In this document: in pieces, positions 36,154-45,257 of the stretch
Position numbering within the stretch: the first letter of the stretch is position 1
Layout of the letters: each line of letters begins with the position of its first letter
From: an uncultured Pseudoxanthomonas sp.
Lineage (GTDB): Bacteria; Pseudomonadota; Gammaproteobacteria; Xanthomonadales; Xanthomonadaceae
Direction of reading: 5' to 3'
Length of the DNA: 64,000 nt
Assembly: GCA_946479745.1 (NCBI GenBank)
Contig: CAMLGZ010000007.1
Location: 70,142 to 134,141, forward strand
Notes under the pieces: generated by a model
Seen by the model: only the letters and a program-made list of their open reading frames with translations
The model's database searches: none
Told to the model about the DNA's origin: nothing
Program-made: the position numbers and the translations under genes

Positions 36154-38712
36154 TCAGAACCGGAACATGATTGCAAAGCGGTAAGCCCGTCCCAGCAGCG
36201 GCCGGGCCAGGAAAGTGTTGGCCCCGGCATCGCCGCTCTGCAGTTCGCCGGCGCGTGGATTGCCTTCGGTCAGGCCGAGCGAATTGGTGAGATTGTCCCC
36301 GTAAAGGAAAAGCGACAACTCGGGCGTGAGTTCGTAACGTGCGCTGGCATTGATCGCGTAGTACGACGGTAGGCGCACCGAATTTGCGGTATCGACATAA
36401 CGTTCACTCTGGTGTTCGTACGCCGCCTGCAGGCGCAGCTTGTTATTGAAAAGATTGAAACCCGGCACTACGCGCAGGCTCTGTTTCGGCACGCGGATCA
36501 GCTGGTTTCCTACGAAGTCACGCAACACGGGCGCGCCGCTGACCAGCTCGGTATAGCGCAGGTCCTGGTACTCGGGCTCCTGCACGGTGGCGGTCAGCTG
36601 CAGATCGAACCAGTCGACCGGGTACCAGTTGCCTTCCAGTTCCAGACCGACGGTCTTGGTGCTGGCGTAACCCTGCTGGACGGTGGATGAACCGGTGTTG
36701 AGATCGAATACGTAGTTGCTGAAGCCCACGTTGTCGTATTTGGTATAGAACGCCGTGGCGAAGATATCGAAGATCTCGTTGCTGAATTTGTAGCCAACTT
36801 CGCCCAGATCCATGGTCTGGGTGACCGGGCGGCTGCTGTTGTTGCGGATGCAGCTTTCAACGTCGATCAGGCTGCAGTTGGAGTACCGGGTGATGTAGCT
36901 GGACAGGTTGGGCAGGCGGAAGGCCGAGGTCCAGCGTGCGAACAGGCCGGCGTGCTCGGAGAACTGCCAATTGGTGCCGATCGTCCAGCCGGTCTTGCTG
37001 AAAGTCTCGTCGTAGCTAACGAAGCGTCCCGATCCGGTGAGGATCTGGGAGCTGGCGAAAGTGCCTCGATTCACCGGCGTGCGGATCTCGGTCCAGCCTT
37101 CTGTATTGACCTCCTCCCGGCGCACGCCGGCATCGATGCGCAGTTTCTCGGTGGCCTGCCATTCGTCGGACAGATACAGCGCATTCGTAGTGGAGCGCCC
37201 GCTTGCATTCTCCCACTCGTAGCCATAGCGGTAGATGCCGTCTTCGGTCAGCGTGGCCAGCGGTTGGCCGTTGGCATCCACCGCGACCAGATTCAGCAGG
37301 CGCGCATTGTCCTGCACATCCAGCAGCACGTTGGACGAATAGCGGTCGAAATCCTGGTCGAAGCGCGCGTAGTAGTAGCCGAGCGTGACATCGTGGCTCT
37401 GGTCGCCGAAGTCGAACTTGCGTAGCAAACGGGTATCGTTGATCAGTTCTTTTACCGGCATGGTCACGCCGCGCAGCCCGCCGACGGACATCAGGCCGTT
37501 CCCATTCTGGTTGGCGACATCGAAGATCTGGCTGGGGTCGGCCGCATAGCGGAGCTGTAGTCCTGTCGCACCGGGCACGCGCGCCAGCAGTGGCTGCGAC
37601 TGGCGCAGAAATGCGGATCCGCTCAACAACTGTAGCGGGAACACGCCGTTGCGCTGCGTCTCGGTATCGCTGTAGCGGATCGACTCGGCCAGCTTGAAAC
37701 CTGCGCCCAGCTCGTGGTCGAACTTGACGGTGAACTGATTGCGATCGACTTCGGTACCACGGCTGTTGTCGAAATCGTAGAGGCTGCCGTCGCCCTGCAG
37801 CATCCGCACGCGTTGGGTTTCCGGGCCGGCCATCGTGCCGTAGTTGCCGTCGAAGCCCGGTACGGCGCGGATCTCGCCATCGTCGTAGGTGCGCATCGGA
37901 ATGCCCAGATACAACGCGACGTTGTCGTTGACCCGTTTGAAATCGAAGCTGAGATTGCCCCGCTCGAAAGCCTTGCTGAGGTTGACGCGGTACTGCCCAC
38001 CCTTGTTGGCGGTGAAGCCGGGCTCACGGATGCCATCGTCGGTACGGTAGAAGCCGCCGACGCCGAGTTTCCAGCCCCCGCCGATCGGCGTACCGAAGAA
38101 CAGATCGTAGCGACCGAGCCCATAGTCGCCGACCGTGTACTTGACCACGCCCTCTGCGCTATCGCCGACCACACGCGGGATGAAATTGATCGCGCCCGCG
38201 GGTGCGTTGGAATAGAACACCGACGACGGCCCGCCTCGCACTACTTCGATCCGTTCGATCGTCTCGTCGAGACGGAAAGCCTGATCGCCGTTGAGGAAAC
38301 CTAACGCGGGATCGTGCTGCACGGGCACGCCGTCCTCAAGCAGGGTCACCGATCCGAATCCGTCCACCGGGATGCCGCGCGCGCGGATGTTGCCGCTCGC
38401 CTCGCCACCGGATGCTTCCACCCAGAACCCGGGCACGGATTTCATCGCTTCGGTCACCGAGGTCGGCGCCTGCAGCCGCAGACGGTCTTCCTCGATGCTG
38501 GTGATCGAGTAACTGGTTTCGGCCTTGCTGCGTTGGGTGGTTCCCGAGCGGCCGGTCACCACCACCGTATCCAGCTGCACGGCATCCCCGCCCGGCGCTT
38601 CCGCCGCTGTCGAATCTTCCTGCTGTTGTGCATGCGCTATCGGGCTGGCGACTGAGGCAAGCGTCAACGCAAGGCGTATGGCGCGTCGAAGCGCGCTGGC
38701 ATCGTAGTTCAT
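36154..38712 (-). CDS. TonB-dependent outer-membrane receptor
   Basis: An 852-residue receptor with a signal peptide ending at AHAQ. The TonB box region LDTVVVTG is near residue 48. A plug domain follows (VTEAMKSVPGFWVEASGGEASGN, IRARGIPVDGFGSVTLLEDG, IERIEVVRGGPSSVFYSNAPAG), then a 22-strand-type barrel ending in AYRFAIMFRF. Such receptors take up siderophores, vitamins or carbohydrates; the ligand is not evident, and no Fur box was recognised. Likely in an operon with the PHP hydrolase. Confidence 0.92.
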   Translation of the reverse strand: MNYDASALRRAIRLALTLASVASPIAHAQQQEDSTAAEAPGGDAVQLDTVVVTGRSGTTQRSKAETSYSITSIEEDRLRLQAPTSVTEAMKSVPGFWVEASGGEASGNIRARGIPVDGFGSVTLLEDGVPVQHDPALGFLNGDQAFRLDETIERIEVVRGGPSSVFYSNAPAGAINFIPRVVGDSAEGVVKYTVGDYGLGRYDLFFGTPIGGGWKLGVGGFYRTDDGIREPGFTANKGGQYRVNLSKAFERGNLSFDFKRVNDNVALYLGIPMRTYDDGEIRAVPGFDGNYGTMAGPETQRVRMLQGDGSLYDFDNSRGTEVDRNQFTVKFDHELGAGFKLAESIRYSDTETQRNGVFPLQLLSGSAFLRQSQPLLARVPGATGLQLRYAADPSQIFDVANQNGNGLMSVGGLRGVTMPVKELINDTRLLRKFDFGDQSHDVTLGYYYARFDQDFDRYSSNVLLDVQDNARLLNLVAVDANGQPLATLTEDGIYRYGYEWENASGRSTTNALYLSDEWQATEKLRIDAGVRREEVNTEGWTEIRTPVNRGTFASSQILTGSGRFVSYDETFSKTGWTIGTNWQFSEHAGLFARWTSAFRLPNLSSYITRYSNCSLIDVESCIRNNSSRPVTQTMDLGEVGYKFSNEIFDIFATAFYTKYDNVGFSNYVFDLNTGSSTVQQGYASTKTVGLELEGNWYPVDWFDLQLTATVQEPEYQDLRYTELVSGAPVLRDFVGNQLIRVPKQSLRVVPGFNLFNNKLRLQAAYEHQSERYVDTANSVRLPSYYAINASARYELTPELSLFLYGDNLTNSLGLTEGNPRAGELQSGDAGANTFLARPLLGRAYRFAIMFRF

Positions 38713-39050
38713 TTGGAGACTCTCGAATTAGCGGGGGAGATCGGTGTATGCGGAATCCGCATTCGGGCCGCGAGGGGCTGGTACCGATTACATCCATGGT
38801 GTTCGACGATGCTTAAACATTTATTACGCATTCCCTGCCATTAGCTATCGTCTGCGTATCCGAAAAATTATCTTTGCAGGCCGTTCTCAGCCAGCAGCGG
38901 TCCGGCGATTCTGCGCAGCGCACGCGCATCGGGTGGACGAGAACCACATTCGCGCCGCGCCGGGCAGCCCGCCAGGGCATGGCTTCAGGCCTTTGCGCCG
39001 GACCGCTGTTACGGCCTAACATCGGGGTTTTCCTGTTGCTGGAGTCCCGG
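38713..39050. other. 338-nt divergent intergenic region
   Basis: No gene is seen. The stretch separates the TonB-dependent receptor (minus) and an S9 peptidase (plus). An AT-rich block at about 38812-38876 in otherwise GC-rich DNA is the probable promoter area for the receptor, but I could not identify a convincing -35/-10 pair or a known operator. Confidence 0.5.
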
Positions 39051-41132
39051 ATGAACCTGCGAACCGCCCTGTTGCCCCTCTGCCTGCTGGCCGCATTGCC
39101 GGCCACGGCCGCCACGCGCGGGTTCGACGTGCGCGACATGATGGCGCTGGACCGCGTGTCCTCGCCCGTGCTGTCGCCCGACGGCGCGGTCGTGGTCTTC
39201 GCCCAGCGGCAGATGGACAAAGAGGTCGTCAAGGCCACTACGGGCCTGTGGGTGCGCAACCTGCTGACCCGCGACATGGCGCCGCCCAAACGCTTGACGC
39301 CCGAAGGCTGGAACGTGAACTCGCCCACATTCTCGCCGGACGGGAAAACCGTGTATTTCCTCAGCGGAAAATCCGGCACCCAACAGCTGTATTCCATCGC
39401 TTCCGGCGGCGGCACACCCAAGCAGCTCACCGCTTTCGCGTTGGATGTAGGCAGCTACAAATTGTCGCCGGACGGCACCCGCGTCGCGTTCAGCGCGGAC
39501 ACTTTCGCCGACTGCAGGGCCGACTTCGCCTGCACGCAGAAGAAGCTCGATGACACCAAAGCCAAGAAAAGCACCGGCGTGATTTATGAGGGGCTGTTCG
39601 TGCGCCATTGGGACACCTGGAGCGACGGTCGCCGCAGCCGGCTGTTCGTAAGCGATTTGCCTGCGGGCAAGGCGAAGGCCACCACCGCCGCCATCGCGTT
39701 GACCGATTCGCTGGATGGCGATGCGCCTTCCAAGCCGTTCGGCGATGCCAGCGAGTACACCTGGTCGCCCGACGGCAAGACCGTGGTGGCGGGTATCCGC
39801 GTGGCCGGGAAATCCGAAGCCTGGTCCACCAATTTCGATCTCTACCGCATGAATGCCGACGGCACCGGCGCGCCGGTCAACCTGACCACCGCCAACAAGG
39901 CCTGGGATGCGGGCCCGGTCTTCAGCGCCGACGGCAAAACGCTGTTCTATCGCGCGATGAAGCGCCCCGGCTTCGAGGCAGACCGCTTCGCGCTGATGAG
40001 CATGGACGTGGGCAGCGGACAGGTCCGCGAGATCGCCGCGCATTGGGACCGTTCCGCCGACAACATCGTGCTGTCCCAGGACGGTGGCACGATCTTCACG
40101 ACCGCGCAGGACACCGGCCAGCATCCTTTGTTCGCCGTCGAGATCGCCACTGGCAAGGCAGAGCAGATCGTCGGCGACGGCACCATCGCCGACTTCCAGG
40201 TCGCGGGCCAGACCTTGGCGTTCACGCGCAATACGCTGAAGACCGGCGATCAGTTGTTCACCACCACTACTGCGGCAGGCGCTCCCTTGCGCGCGATCAC
40301 GCCGAGTGCGGAAGAGCGGCTGAAGGACGTGGCTTTCGGCGACTTCGAGCAGTTCGACTTCAAGGGCGCCGGCGGCGACACCGTGCACGGTTACGTGGTC
40401 AAACCCTGGAACTACGTCGAAGGAAAAAAATATCCGGTCGCCTTCCTGATCCATGGCGGTCCGCAGGGTAGCTTCGGCAACGGCTGGAGCTACCGTTGGA
40501 ACCCGCAAACTTACGCGGGGCAGGGCTACGCCGTGGTGATGATCGATTTCCACGGTTCCACCGGCTATGGCCAGGCCTTCACCGATGCCATCAGCCGGGA
40601 TTGGGGCGGCAAGCCGCTGGAAGATCTGCAGAAGGGTTGGGCGGCCGCGCAGAAGGAATACGCCTTCCTCGATGGCGCCAATGCCTGTGCGCTGGGCGCG
40701 AGCTACGGTGGCTACATGATCAACTGGATCGCCGGCAACTGGCATACGCCCGCTTCCGGGGCGTGGAAGTGCCTGGTGGACCACGACGGCGTATTCGACA
40801 CGCGCTCGATGGGCTACGTGACTGAGGAGCTGTGGTTCAGCGAATGGGAGAACGGCGGCACGCCGTACGAAAATCCCAAGAACTACGAGAAGTTCAACCC
40901 GGTCAACCATATCGCCGAGTGGCGCGTGCCCACGCTGGTGGTACAGGGCGAGAAAGACTACCGTGTGCCTCTCGACCAGGGTCTGTCTGCTTTCACCGCT
41001 CTGCAGCGCAAAGGCATCGAATCCAAGTTGCTGTATTTCCCCGATGAAAACCATTGGGTGCTCAAGCCGCAGAACAGCGTGCTGTGGCACGACACGGTCA
41101 ACGGCTGGCTCAAGCAGCATCTGACCCCGTAA
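39051..41132 (+). CDS. secreted S9-family dipeptidyl aminopeptidase-like peptidase
   Basis: A 693-residue protein with signal peptide MNLRTALLPLCLLAALPATAA. WD40-like propeller strands are visible (SPVLSPDGAVVVFAQ, PTFSPDGKTVYFLSG, YTWSPDGKTVVAG). The catalytic domain has Ser551 in GASYGGYM, Asp in GEKDYRVPL and His in DENHWVL. It resembles the acylaminoacyl/dipeptidyl peptidase branch of S9. GGAG at 39041-39044 supports the start. It is the second exported S9 enzyme in 11 kb. Confidence 0.9.
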   Translation: MNLRTALLPLCLLAALPATAATRGFDVRDMMALDRVSSPVLSPDGAVVVFAQRQMDKEVVKATTGLWVRNLLTRDMAPPKRLTPEGWNVNSPTFSPDGKTVYFLSGKSGTQQLYSIASGGGTPKQLTAFALDVGSYKLSPDGTRVAFSADTFADCRADFACTQKKLDDTKAKKSTGVIYEGLFVRHWDTWSDGRRSRLFVSDLPAGKAKATTAAIALTDSLDGDAPSKPFGDASEYTWSPDGKTVVAGIRVAGKSEAWSTNFDLYRMNADGTGAPVNLTTANKAWDAGPVFSADGKTLFYRAMKRPGFEADRFALMSMDVGSGQVREIAAHWDRSADNIVLSQDGGTIFTTAQDTGQHPLFAVEIATGKAEQIVGDGTIADFQVAGQTLAFTRNTLKTGDQLFTTTTAAGAPLRAITPSAEERLKDVAFGDFEQFDFKGAGGDTVHGYVVKPWNYVEGKKYPVAFLIHGGPQGSFGNGWSYRWNPQTYAGQGYAVVMIDFHGSTGYGQAFTDAISRDWGGKPLEDLQKGWAAAQKEYAFLDGANACALGASYGGYMINWIAGNWHTPASGAWKCLVDHDGVFDTRSMGYVTEELWFSEWENGGTPYENPKNYEKFNPVNHIAEWRVPTLVVQGEKDYRVPLDQGLSAFTALQRKGIESKLLYFPDENHWVLKPQNSVLWHDTVNGWLKQHLTP

Positions 41133-41202
41133 TCCCCTTGCAGGCCCGCGCTTCCGGTATCGCCGGCGGCGCGGGTCCGCTTCGCGTCAGGAGTCGGATC
41201 CG

Positions 41203-42462
41203 ATGGCTATCGAAACCGCAGTGCCTTCCACTGCGCTGATCACCAACGATATCGTGCTGTTCGGTCTGATCGCGGGCACGCTCGGCGCGGTGTTCTGGAC
41301 CGCCTCGCGCGAAACCGGCATGTGGAAGAAGTTCTACACCTACGTGCCGGCGCTGCTGCTCTGCTACTTCATTCCCGGCATCTACAACAGCGTGGGGTTG
41401 ATCGATGGCAACGCCAGCAAACTCTACAACCCTGTCGCCAGCCGCGTGCTGCTGCCTGCGGCACTGGTGTTATTGACCCTCACCATCGATCTGAAGGGTG
41501 TGCTGCGGTTGGGGCCGAAACTGCTGCTGATGTACATAGGCGCATCGGTCACGGTGATGATCGGCGCGTTCTTCGCCTTCTGGGTGATGGGCATCCTGCA
41601 TCCGCAGACCGTAGCCGGCGATACCTGGGCCGGCATGGCCACGCTGGCGGGCAGCTGGATCGGCGGCGGCGCCAACATGGTGGCGATGAAGGAAGTGTTC
41701 GCGGTCGACGAGACTACTTTCGGCCAGTTCGTGGTCGTCGATGTGGGCGTTGGCTATGTGTGGATGGCCGTGCTGATCTTCCTGGCGGGCCGCGCCGAGG
41801 CGATCGATGCGCGCAGCGGCGCCAACACGCTGGCCATCGAGGACCTCAAGCAACGTCTGGCCAGCTACCAGCAGCAGCACGAGCGCGTGGCTTCGCTGCC
41901 GGATCTGATGGTGATCCTGGGCATCGCTTTCGGTACGGTCGGCATGGCCCATGCGGTGGCGGGCCCCGCATCGGCCTGGTTCGGCGCCAACGTCTCATGG
42001 GCGCGGCAGGTCAGCCTGCACGAACCGTTCGTGTGGGTAGTGGTGCTTTCCACGCTGGTCGGCCTGGGATTGAGCTTCACCCGCGCGCGTACGCTGGACG
42101 GCGCCGGCGCTTCCAAGATCGGCGCATTGCTGCTCTACATTCTCATCGCCTGCATCGGCATGCAGATGGACATCAAGGCGCTTGCCGACCGGCCATGGCT
42201 GTTCGCGCTGGGCCTGATCTGGATCTCGGTGCACATCATTTTGTTGTGGTTTCTGGGCAGGGCGTTGAAGGTGCCGTTCTTCTATTTCGCCATGGGCTCG
42301 CAGAGCAATATCGGCGGGCCGGCATCCGCGCCGGTGGTGGCGTCGGTGTTCCATCCCTCGCTTGCGCCGGTGGGTGCTTTGCTCGGAGCGCTGGGCTATG
42401 CGACCGGTACGGTGCTGGCCTATATCGTGGGGATCACGTTGAGAGCGATGGCCGGGGCATGA
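41203..42462 (+). CDS. DUF819 family membrane protein
   Basis: A 419-residue polytopic protein with about ten helices. The sequence GSWIGGGANMVAMKEVF, the internal DVGVGYVWMAVL and SQSNIGGPASAPVVASVFH near the C terminus match the DUF819 (YjcL-like) family. The inverted-repeat-like arrangement of glycine-rich loops suggests a transporter, but no substrate is known. It is 70 nt downstream of the S9 peptidase, so a link with dipeptide or amino-acid transport is possible. Confidence 0.85.
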   Translation: MAIETAVPSTALITNDIVLFGLIAGTLGAVFWTASRETGMWKKFYTYVPALLLCYFIPGIYNSVGLIDGNASKLYNPVASRVLLPAALVLLTLTIDLKGVLRLGPKLLLMYIGASVTVMIGAFFAFWVMGILHPQTVAGDTWAGMATLAGSWIGGGANMVAMKEVFAVDETTFGQFVVVDVGVGYVWMAVLIFLAGRAEAIDARSGANTLAIEDLKQRLASYQQQHERVASLPDLMVILGIAFGTVGMAHAVAGPASAWFGANVSWARQVSLHEPFVWVVVLSTLVGLGLSFTRARTLDGAGASKIGALLLYILIACIGMQMDIKALADRPWLFALGLIWISVHIILLWFLGRALKVPFFYFAMGSQSNIGGPASAPVVASVFHPSLAPVGALLGALGYATGTVLAYIVGITLRAMAGA

Positions 42463-42467
42463 GCTTC

Positions 42468-42741
42468 TAGGGAAGCTCTGAACAAGTCTGCACAAAAAAA
42501 CCAAAGATGTTGGATTTCGTTCGCGATGAACCCCGGATCAAGTCCGGGGCAGGCTCTGCCCTATAAACCGTTCGTGGTGAGCCTGTCGAACCACGCTTTT
42601 CGAAGGAAAGCCGGCTTGCTACTTACTGAAAATGTCTTGCCAAGAGCGTGGTTCGACAGGCTCACCACGAACGGAATTTTTTGGAAGGCTCACCACGAAC
42701 GGTTTACTTAGTTCAGAGATTCCCCATTCAGGGGTTCCCTA
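42468..42741. mobile_element. composite non-coding repeat element with terminal inverted repeats
   Basis: About 274 bp bounded by imperfect inverted repeats TAGGGAAGCTCTGAA (42468-42482) and TTCAGGGGTTCCCTA (42727-42741), 13 of 15 matching. Inside are a CCCCGGA-tcaag-TCCGGGG palindrome (42531-42549), a perfect 30-bp inverted repeat (42568-42597 and 42645-42674) and an extra half-copy (42687-42702). No ORF of note, so a MITE-like or stacked REP element. Its right end contains the stop codon of the neighbouring effector gene. Confidence 0.6.
42568..42702. repeat. CCGTTCGTGGTGAGC inverted repeats
   Basis: Two perfect 30-bp arms (42568-42597, 42645-42674) that read CCGTTCGTGGTGAGCCTGTC and on, plus a 16-nt half arm at 42687-42702. 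The same family occurs at 52026-52215 with one core base changed (CTTGTC). Confidence 0.85.
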
Positions 42742-43977
42742 GAGCTGGGCCGCACGCTGTTGGCGTTGTTCCACTTGCTGAGTCTGGCCCTGCTGTTGCT
42801 GGTCCTGCTCGCGTAGTTGTCCCGCGCTGAGTCGCGCAGGAGTTTGGCTGGCCTGTTCCATGTCGACACGGCTGCGCTGGTGGGCGGGGTCGTGCAATGC
42901 GCCCTGCACCGAGAACAGGCTGTCGCCGCGTTCGGAAGCGAGCACGTGGTCGATCCGTTTCAGGCCGTCCGAGCCCGCGCGCGCCGCAGCGCTGGCAGCG
43001 ACATTGAAGAAGCGCTCGTCCCCGGCAAGGCCCAGCTGCTGGCGTTGCCCTGACAGACCATCGACTGCATTCCTGAGCAGCTGGTTGGAGGTGCTGTTGG
43101 CGTCGCCGATGGTATTGGAGCCGGCGCCGGGGTTGCGTTCGCGTACCCGCAGTTGCGCCAGATCCTGCGCTTCCATGACCGCTTCGATGTAATGCAGGTC
43201 CAGGCGGTGCAGGAGCATCTTGCCGGGCACCAGGCGCTCGAAGAAGGTCAGCGGATCGGGATCGGGCAGTTGGATCTTGTGCCCTGGCGCATCCGGCATC
43301 GCCCATTTCAGCGGGATGCTGTCTTCCTGCAGATGAGTGAGGAGTTCGTTCTTGACGCGGTAGCTGCGGATCAGGCCCTGCTCGGCCTCCTGCTTCAACA
43401 CCTCGGCGTCGAAGCCGTAGCGTTCCAGGGTCTTGTCGTGCACGCCGGCGGCGTTGAAGGTGACCGCCGGGATTTCGCTGACCATGCTCGCCGCGCCGGC
43501 CAGGCCGCCACCGAGTGACTGCCCGGTCAGGACCACGTTGTTGCCGAAGGCCTGCTTGGCTTCCCGCGCCAGGGCGATAGCCTGGTCGTACTGCACGTCC
43601 TCCAATCCAAGACCTTGGCGGAAGTTGTGGCGCCAGTCCTTGCCTTCGTCGGTACCGGCGTAGGCCACCACCACCGCTCCGCTGGCATCCCGATAAAGCG
43701 AGGCGTCGAAGCCGCTCTTGCTGTCGTGCAGCAAGCTGGGGTCGATGCCCGCGGCGCGTACCGCGGCATCGTCCATACGCTGCCAGGTTCCGGGCAGGAC
43801 CGGCGCGAACGAGGACTCGCCGCGGCGTGCGTCGGCGACGGCATAGTTGTCCTGTATCAGAGTCGACAACTCGCGATCCACCGCATGCGGTTGCTGCCCC
43901 GCCACATCGTCTGCGAAGCCGCTGCCGGCTGGGGTGGAGGAAGAGGTAGCGGCGGACATCCCTGTGGAAACATTCAT
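42739..43977 (-). CDS. XVIPCD lipase, predicted type IV secretion antibacterial effector
   Basis: A 412-residue protein with no signal peptide. Residues about 38-265 form a lipase domain: YAGTDEGKDWRHNF, nucleophile Ser154 in GQSLGG, and a class-3-lipase-like HRLDLHYIEAV with candidate His262. Residues about 297-388 match XVIPCD, the C-terminal signal recognised by VirD4 in Xanthomonadales (GLKRIDHVLAS, DSLFSVQGALHDPA, a late Ser/Ala-rich helix), followed by a Gln-rich tail (389-412) as in other such effectors. A good AAGGAA site precedes the ATG. An ankyrin lipoprotein, the likely immunity protein, is 75 nt upstream. No secretion apparatus is in this window. Confidence 0.85.
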   Translation of the reverse strand: MNVSTGMSAATSSSTPAGSGFADDVAGQQPHAVDRELSTLIQDNYAVADARRGESSFAPVLPGTWQRMDDAAVRAAGIDPSLLHDSKSGFDASLYRDASGAVVVAYAGTDEGKDWRHNFRQGLGLEDVQYDQAIALAREAKQAFGNNVVLTGQSLGGGLAGAASMVSEIPAVTFNAAGVHDKTLERYGFDAEVLKQEAEQGLIRSYRVKNELLTHLQEDSIPLKWAMPDAPGHKIQLPDPDPLTFFERLVPGKMLLHRLDLHYIEAVMEAQDLAQLRVRERNPGAGSNTIGDANSTSNQLLRNAVDGLSGQRQQLGLAGDERFFNVAASAAARAGSDGLKRIDHVLASERGDSLFSVQGALHDPAHQRSRVDMEQASQTPARLSAGQLREQDQQQQGQTQQVEQRQQRAAQL

Positions 43978-44052
43978 GCGCTATTCCTTTGCGTGTGCGT
44001 GCCTTGGTGCACGGGGTTGGCGACGCCTGCCGGCGCCGCGCGTTCCAACGGG

Positions 44053-44814
44053 TTACTGCGTGGCGACGCCGTTGGCCGTCAGCCAGTCGCGCACCTTCTG
44101 CCGCGACTGCCGGCCTTCGGCGTTGAGGCGTGCGTCCGAGCCGGAGAACAACGTCGCCTGGAAAGTGTTGCCGCGACTGTCGACGGCATTGGGGTCCACG
44201 CCCAGTTGCAACAGTTGCAGGACGCGCTCGGCATCGTTGACCTGTGCGGCTACGTGCAGCAGCGAGTTGCCCATCGAGTCGGTGCGGCGGACATCGGCGC
44301 CGGCTTTCACCAGCAGGTCGAACTGTGCGCTGCGGCGACTCTGCACTGCGCGGAATATCGGGGTCCGGCCGGCACGGGCGCTGACCAGATCCACCGGAGC
44401 TCCATGGGCGACCAGCACCTGCAGATATTGCGGATCGTCGACCATGGCGGCCATATGCGCGACGGTCTCGCTGTCCATGCCCGGCGTGGCGGCGTTGGCG
44501 CCGGCTTCGAGCAGTGCCGACAGTGAGGCGGGTCTCTGGTTCCAGATCGCCCATTCGAGCAAGGTGACCTGATCATCGCCACGTGCGGCCAGGGTTGCCG
44601 GCGATGCGAGCGCGCGGATACGGGATACGTCTCCCTCGGCGACCGCATTGGCCAGGGGCACGACCGCAGGATCGTGGAAAGGCATGGCGGAGGCGGGATC
44701 GATCGCTGTTGCGGACATGCTGGTTTGCTCCTTTGCACCGGCCGGGTCGGCGGCGCATGAAACCATCAGGATGGAAGTTGCGAGTGCCGCCAGGGCGGGG
44801 ACCTGCTTGCGCAT
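44053..44814 (-). CDS. ankyrin-repeat lipoprotein, predicted immunity protein
   Basis: A 253-residue protein with a lipoprotein-like signal (ALATSILMVSC, Cys20), so the mature protein should face the periplasm. From about residue 50 it consists of four to five ankyrin repeats (TLLEWAIWNQRPASLSALLEAG, PIFRAVQSRRSAQFDLLVKAG, SLLHVAAQVNDAERVLQLLQLG). It precedes the XVIPCD lipase gene on the same strand. Known type IV effectors of this class act in the target periplasm and are paired with exported immunity proteins, often encoded just upstream; position and export signal both fit. Specific inhibition of the lipase is inferred. Confidence 0.75.
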   Translation of the reverse strand: MRKQVPALAALATSILMVSCAADPAGAKEQTSMSATAIDPASAMPFHDPAVVPLANAVAEGDVSRIRALASPATLAARGDDQVTLLEWAIWNQRPASLSALLEAGANAATPGMDSETVAHMAAMVDDPQYLQVLVAHGAPVDLVSARAGRTPIFRAVQSRRSAQFDLLVKAGADVRRTDSMGNSLLHVAAQVNDAERVLQLLQLGVDPNAVDSRGNTFQATLFSGSDARLNAEGRQSRQKVRDWLTANGVATQ

Positions 44815-45019
44815 TGCGGTTTCCTTTCCGGCTGCGTGGTTGCGGTCGCGTAATGTGGTGTTGCCCCGACGCGACGGGCCGATCCTAGCACCGCTTTTGC
44901 CGGGCGAATGTTCCGATTTCGTTATCCGCCATGATTATGTGACCCAATGCCGTTGCCATCGGATCGATGCAGGGAATGCAGAGCCGGGCATTGCATCCGG
45001 CCCCTGTGGCTACGCGATG

Positions 45020-45244
45020 TCAGCAGCAGCGGAATCCGTTCTTGCCGCCGAAGCGCGCCTCCTGCCGCTCGCGGAAGAAGGTCTTGTAGTCCATCACTTC
45101 GCGTTCGGGATGTTTTTCCATCATGTGGCGCACGTAGTTGTCGTAGTCGGGTACGCCGCAACACAATCGCGCAGTCTGCACCAGGCGCCGCCATACGCGG
45201 CGATGCGCCTGGTACTGGCCGGCGGGAACCAGCGCGGTTCCCAT
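45020..45244 (-). CDS. YbdD/YjiX family protein
   Basis: A 74-residue protein with the DUF466 pattern: WRRLVQTARLCCGVPDYDNYVRHM and YKTFFRERQEARFGGKN, ending in Cys-Cys. Small proteins of this family are encoded right after CstA/YjiY transporters and are thought to be needed for their activity. It lies 13 nt downstream of cstA on the same strand, which confirms the family. Confidence 0.88.
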   Translation of the reverse strand: MGTALVPAGQYQAHRRVWRRLVQTARLCCGVPDYDNYVRHMMEKHPEREVMDYKTFFRERQEARFGGKNGFRCC

Positions 45245-45257
45245 CAGAGCGCTCCGC

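Noticed and set aside
39009..41120. A 703-codon antisense open frame over the second S9 peptidase
   Set aside because: No recognisable domain, and the plus-strand gene has an intact catalytic triad and signal peptide.
45020..45244. Selenocysteine in the YbdD-like protein because of its Cys-Cys end
   Set aside because: The frame uses normal Cys codons and ends at a normal stop; no in-frame TGA and no SECIS-like hairpin were seen.
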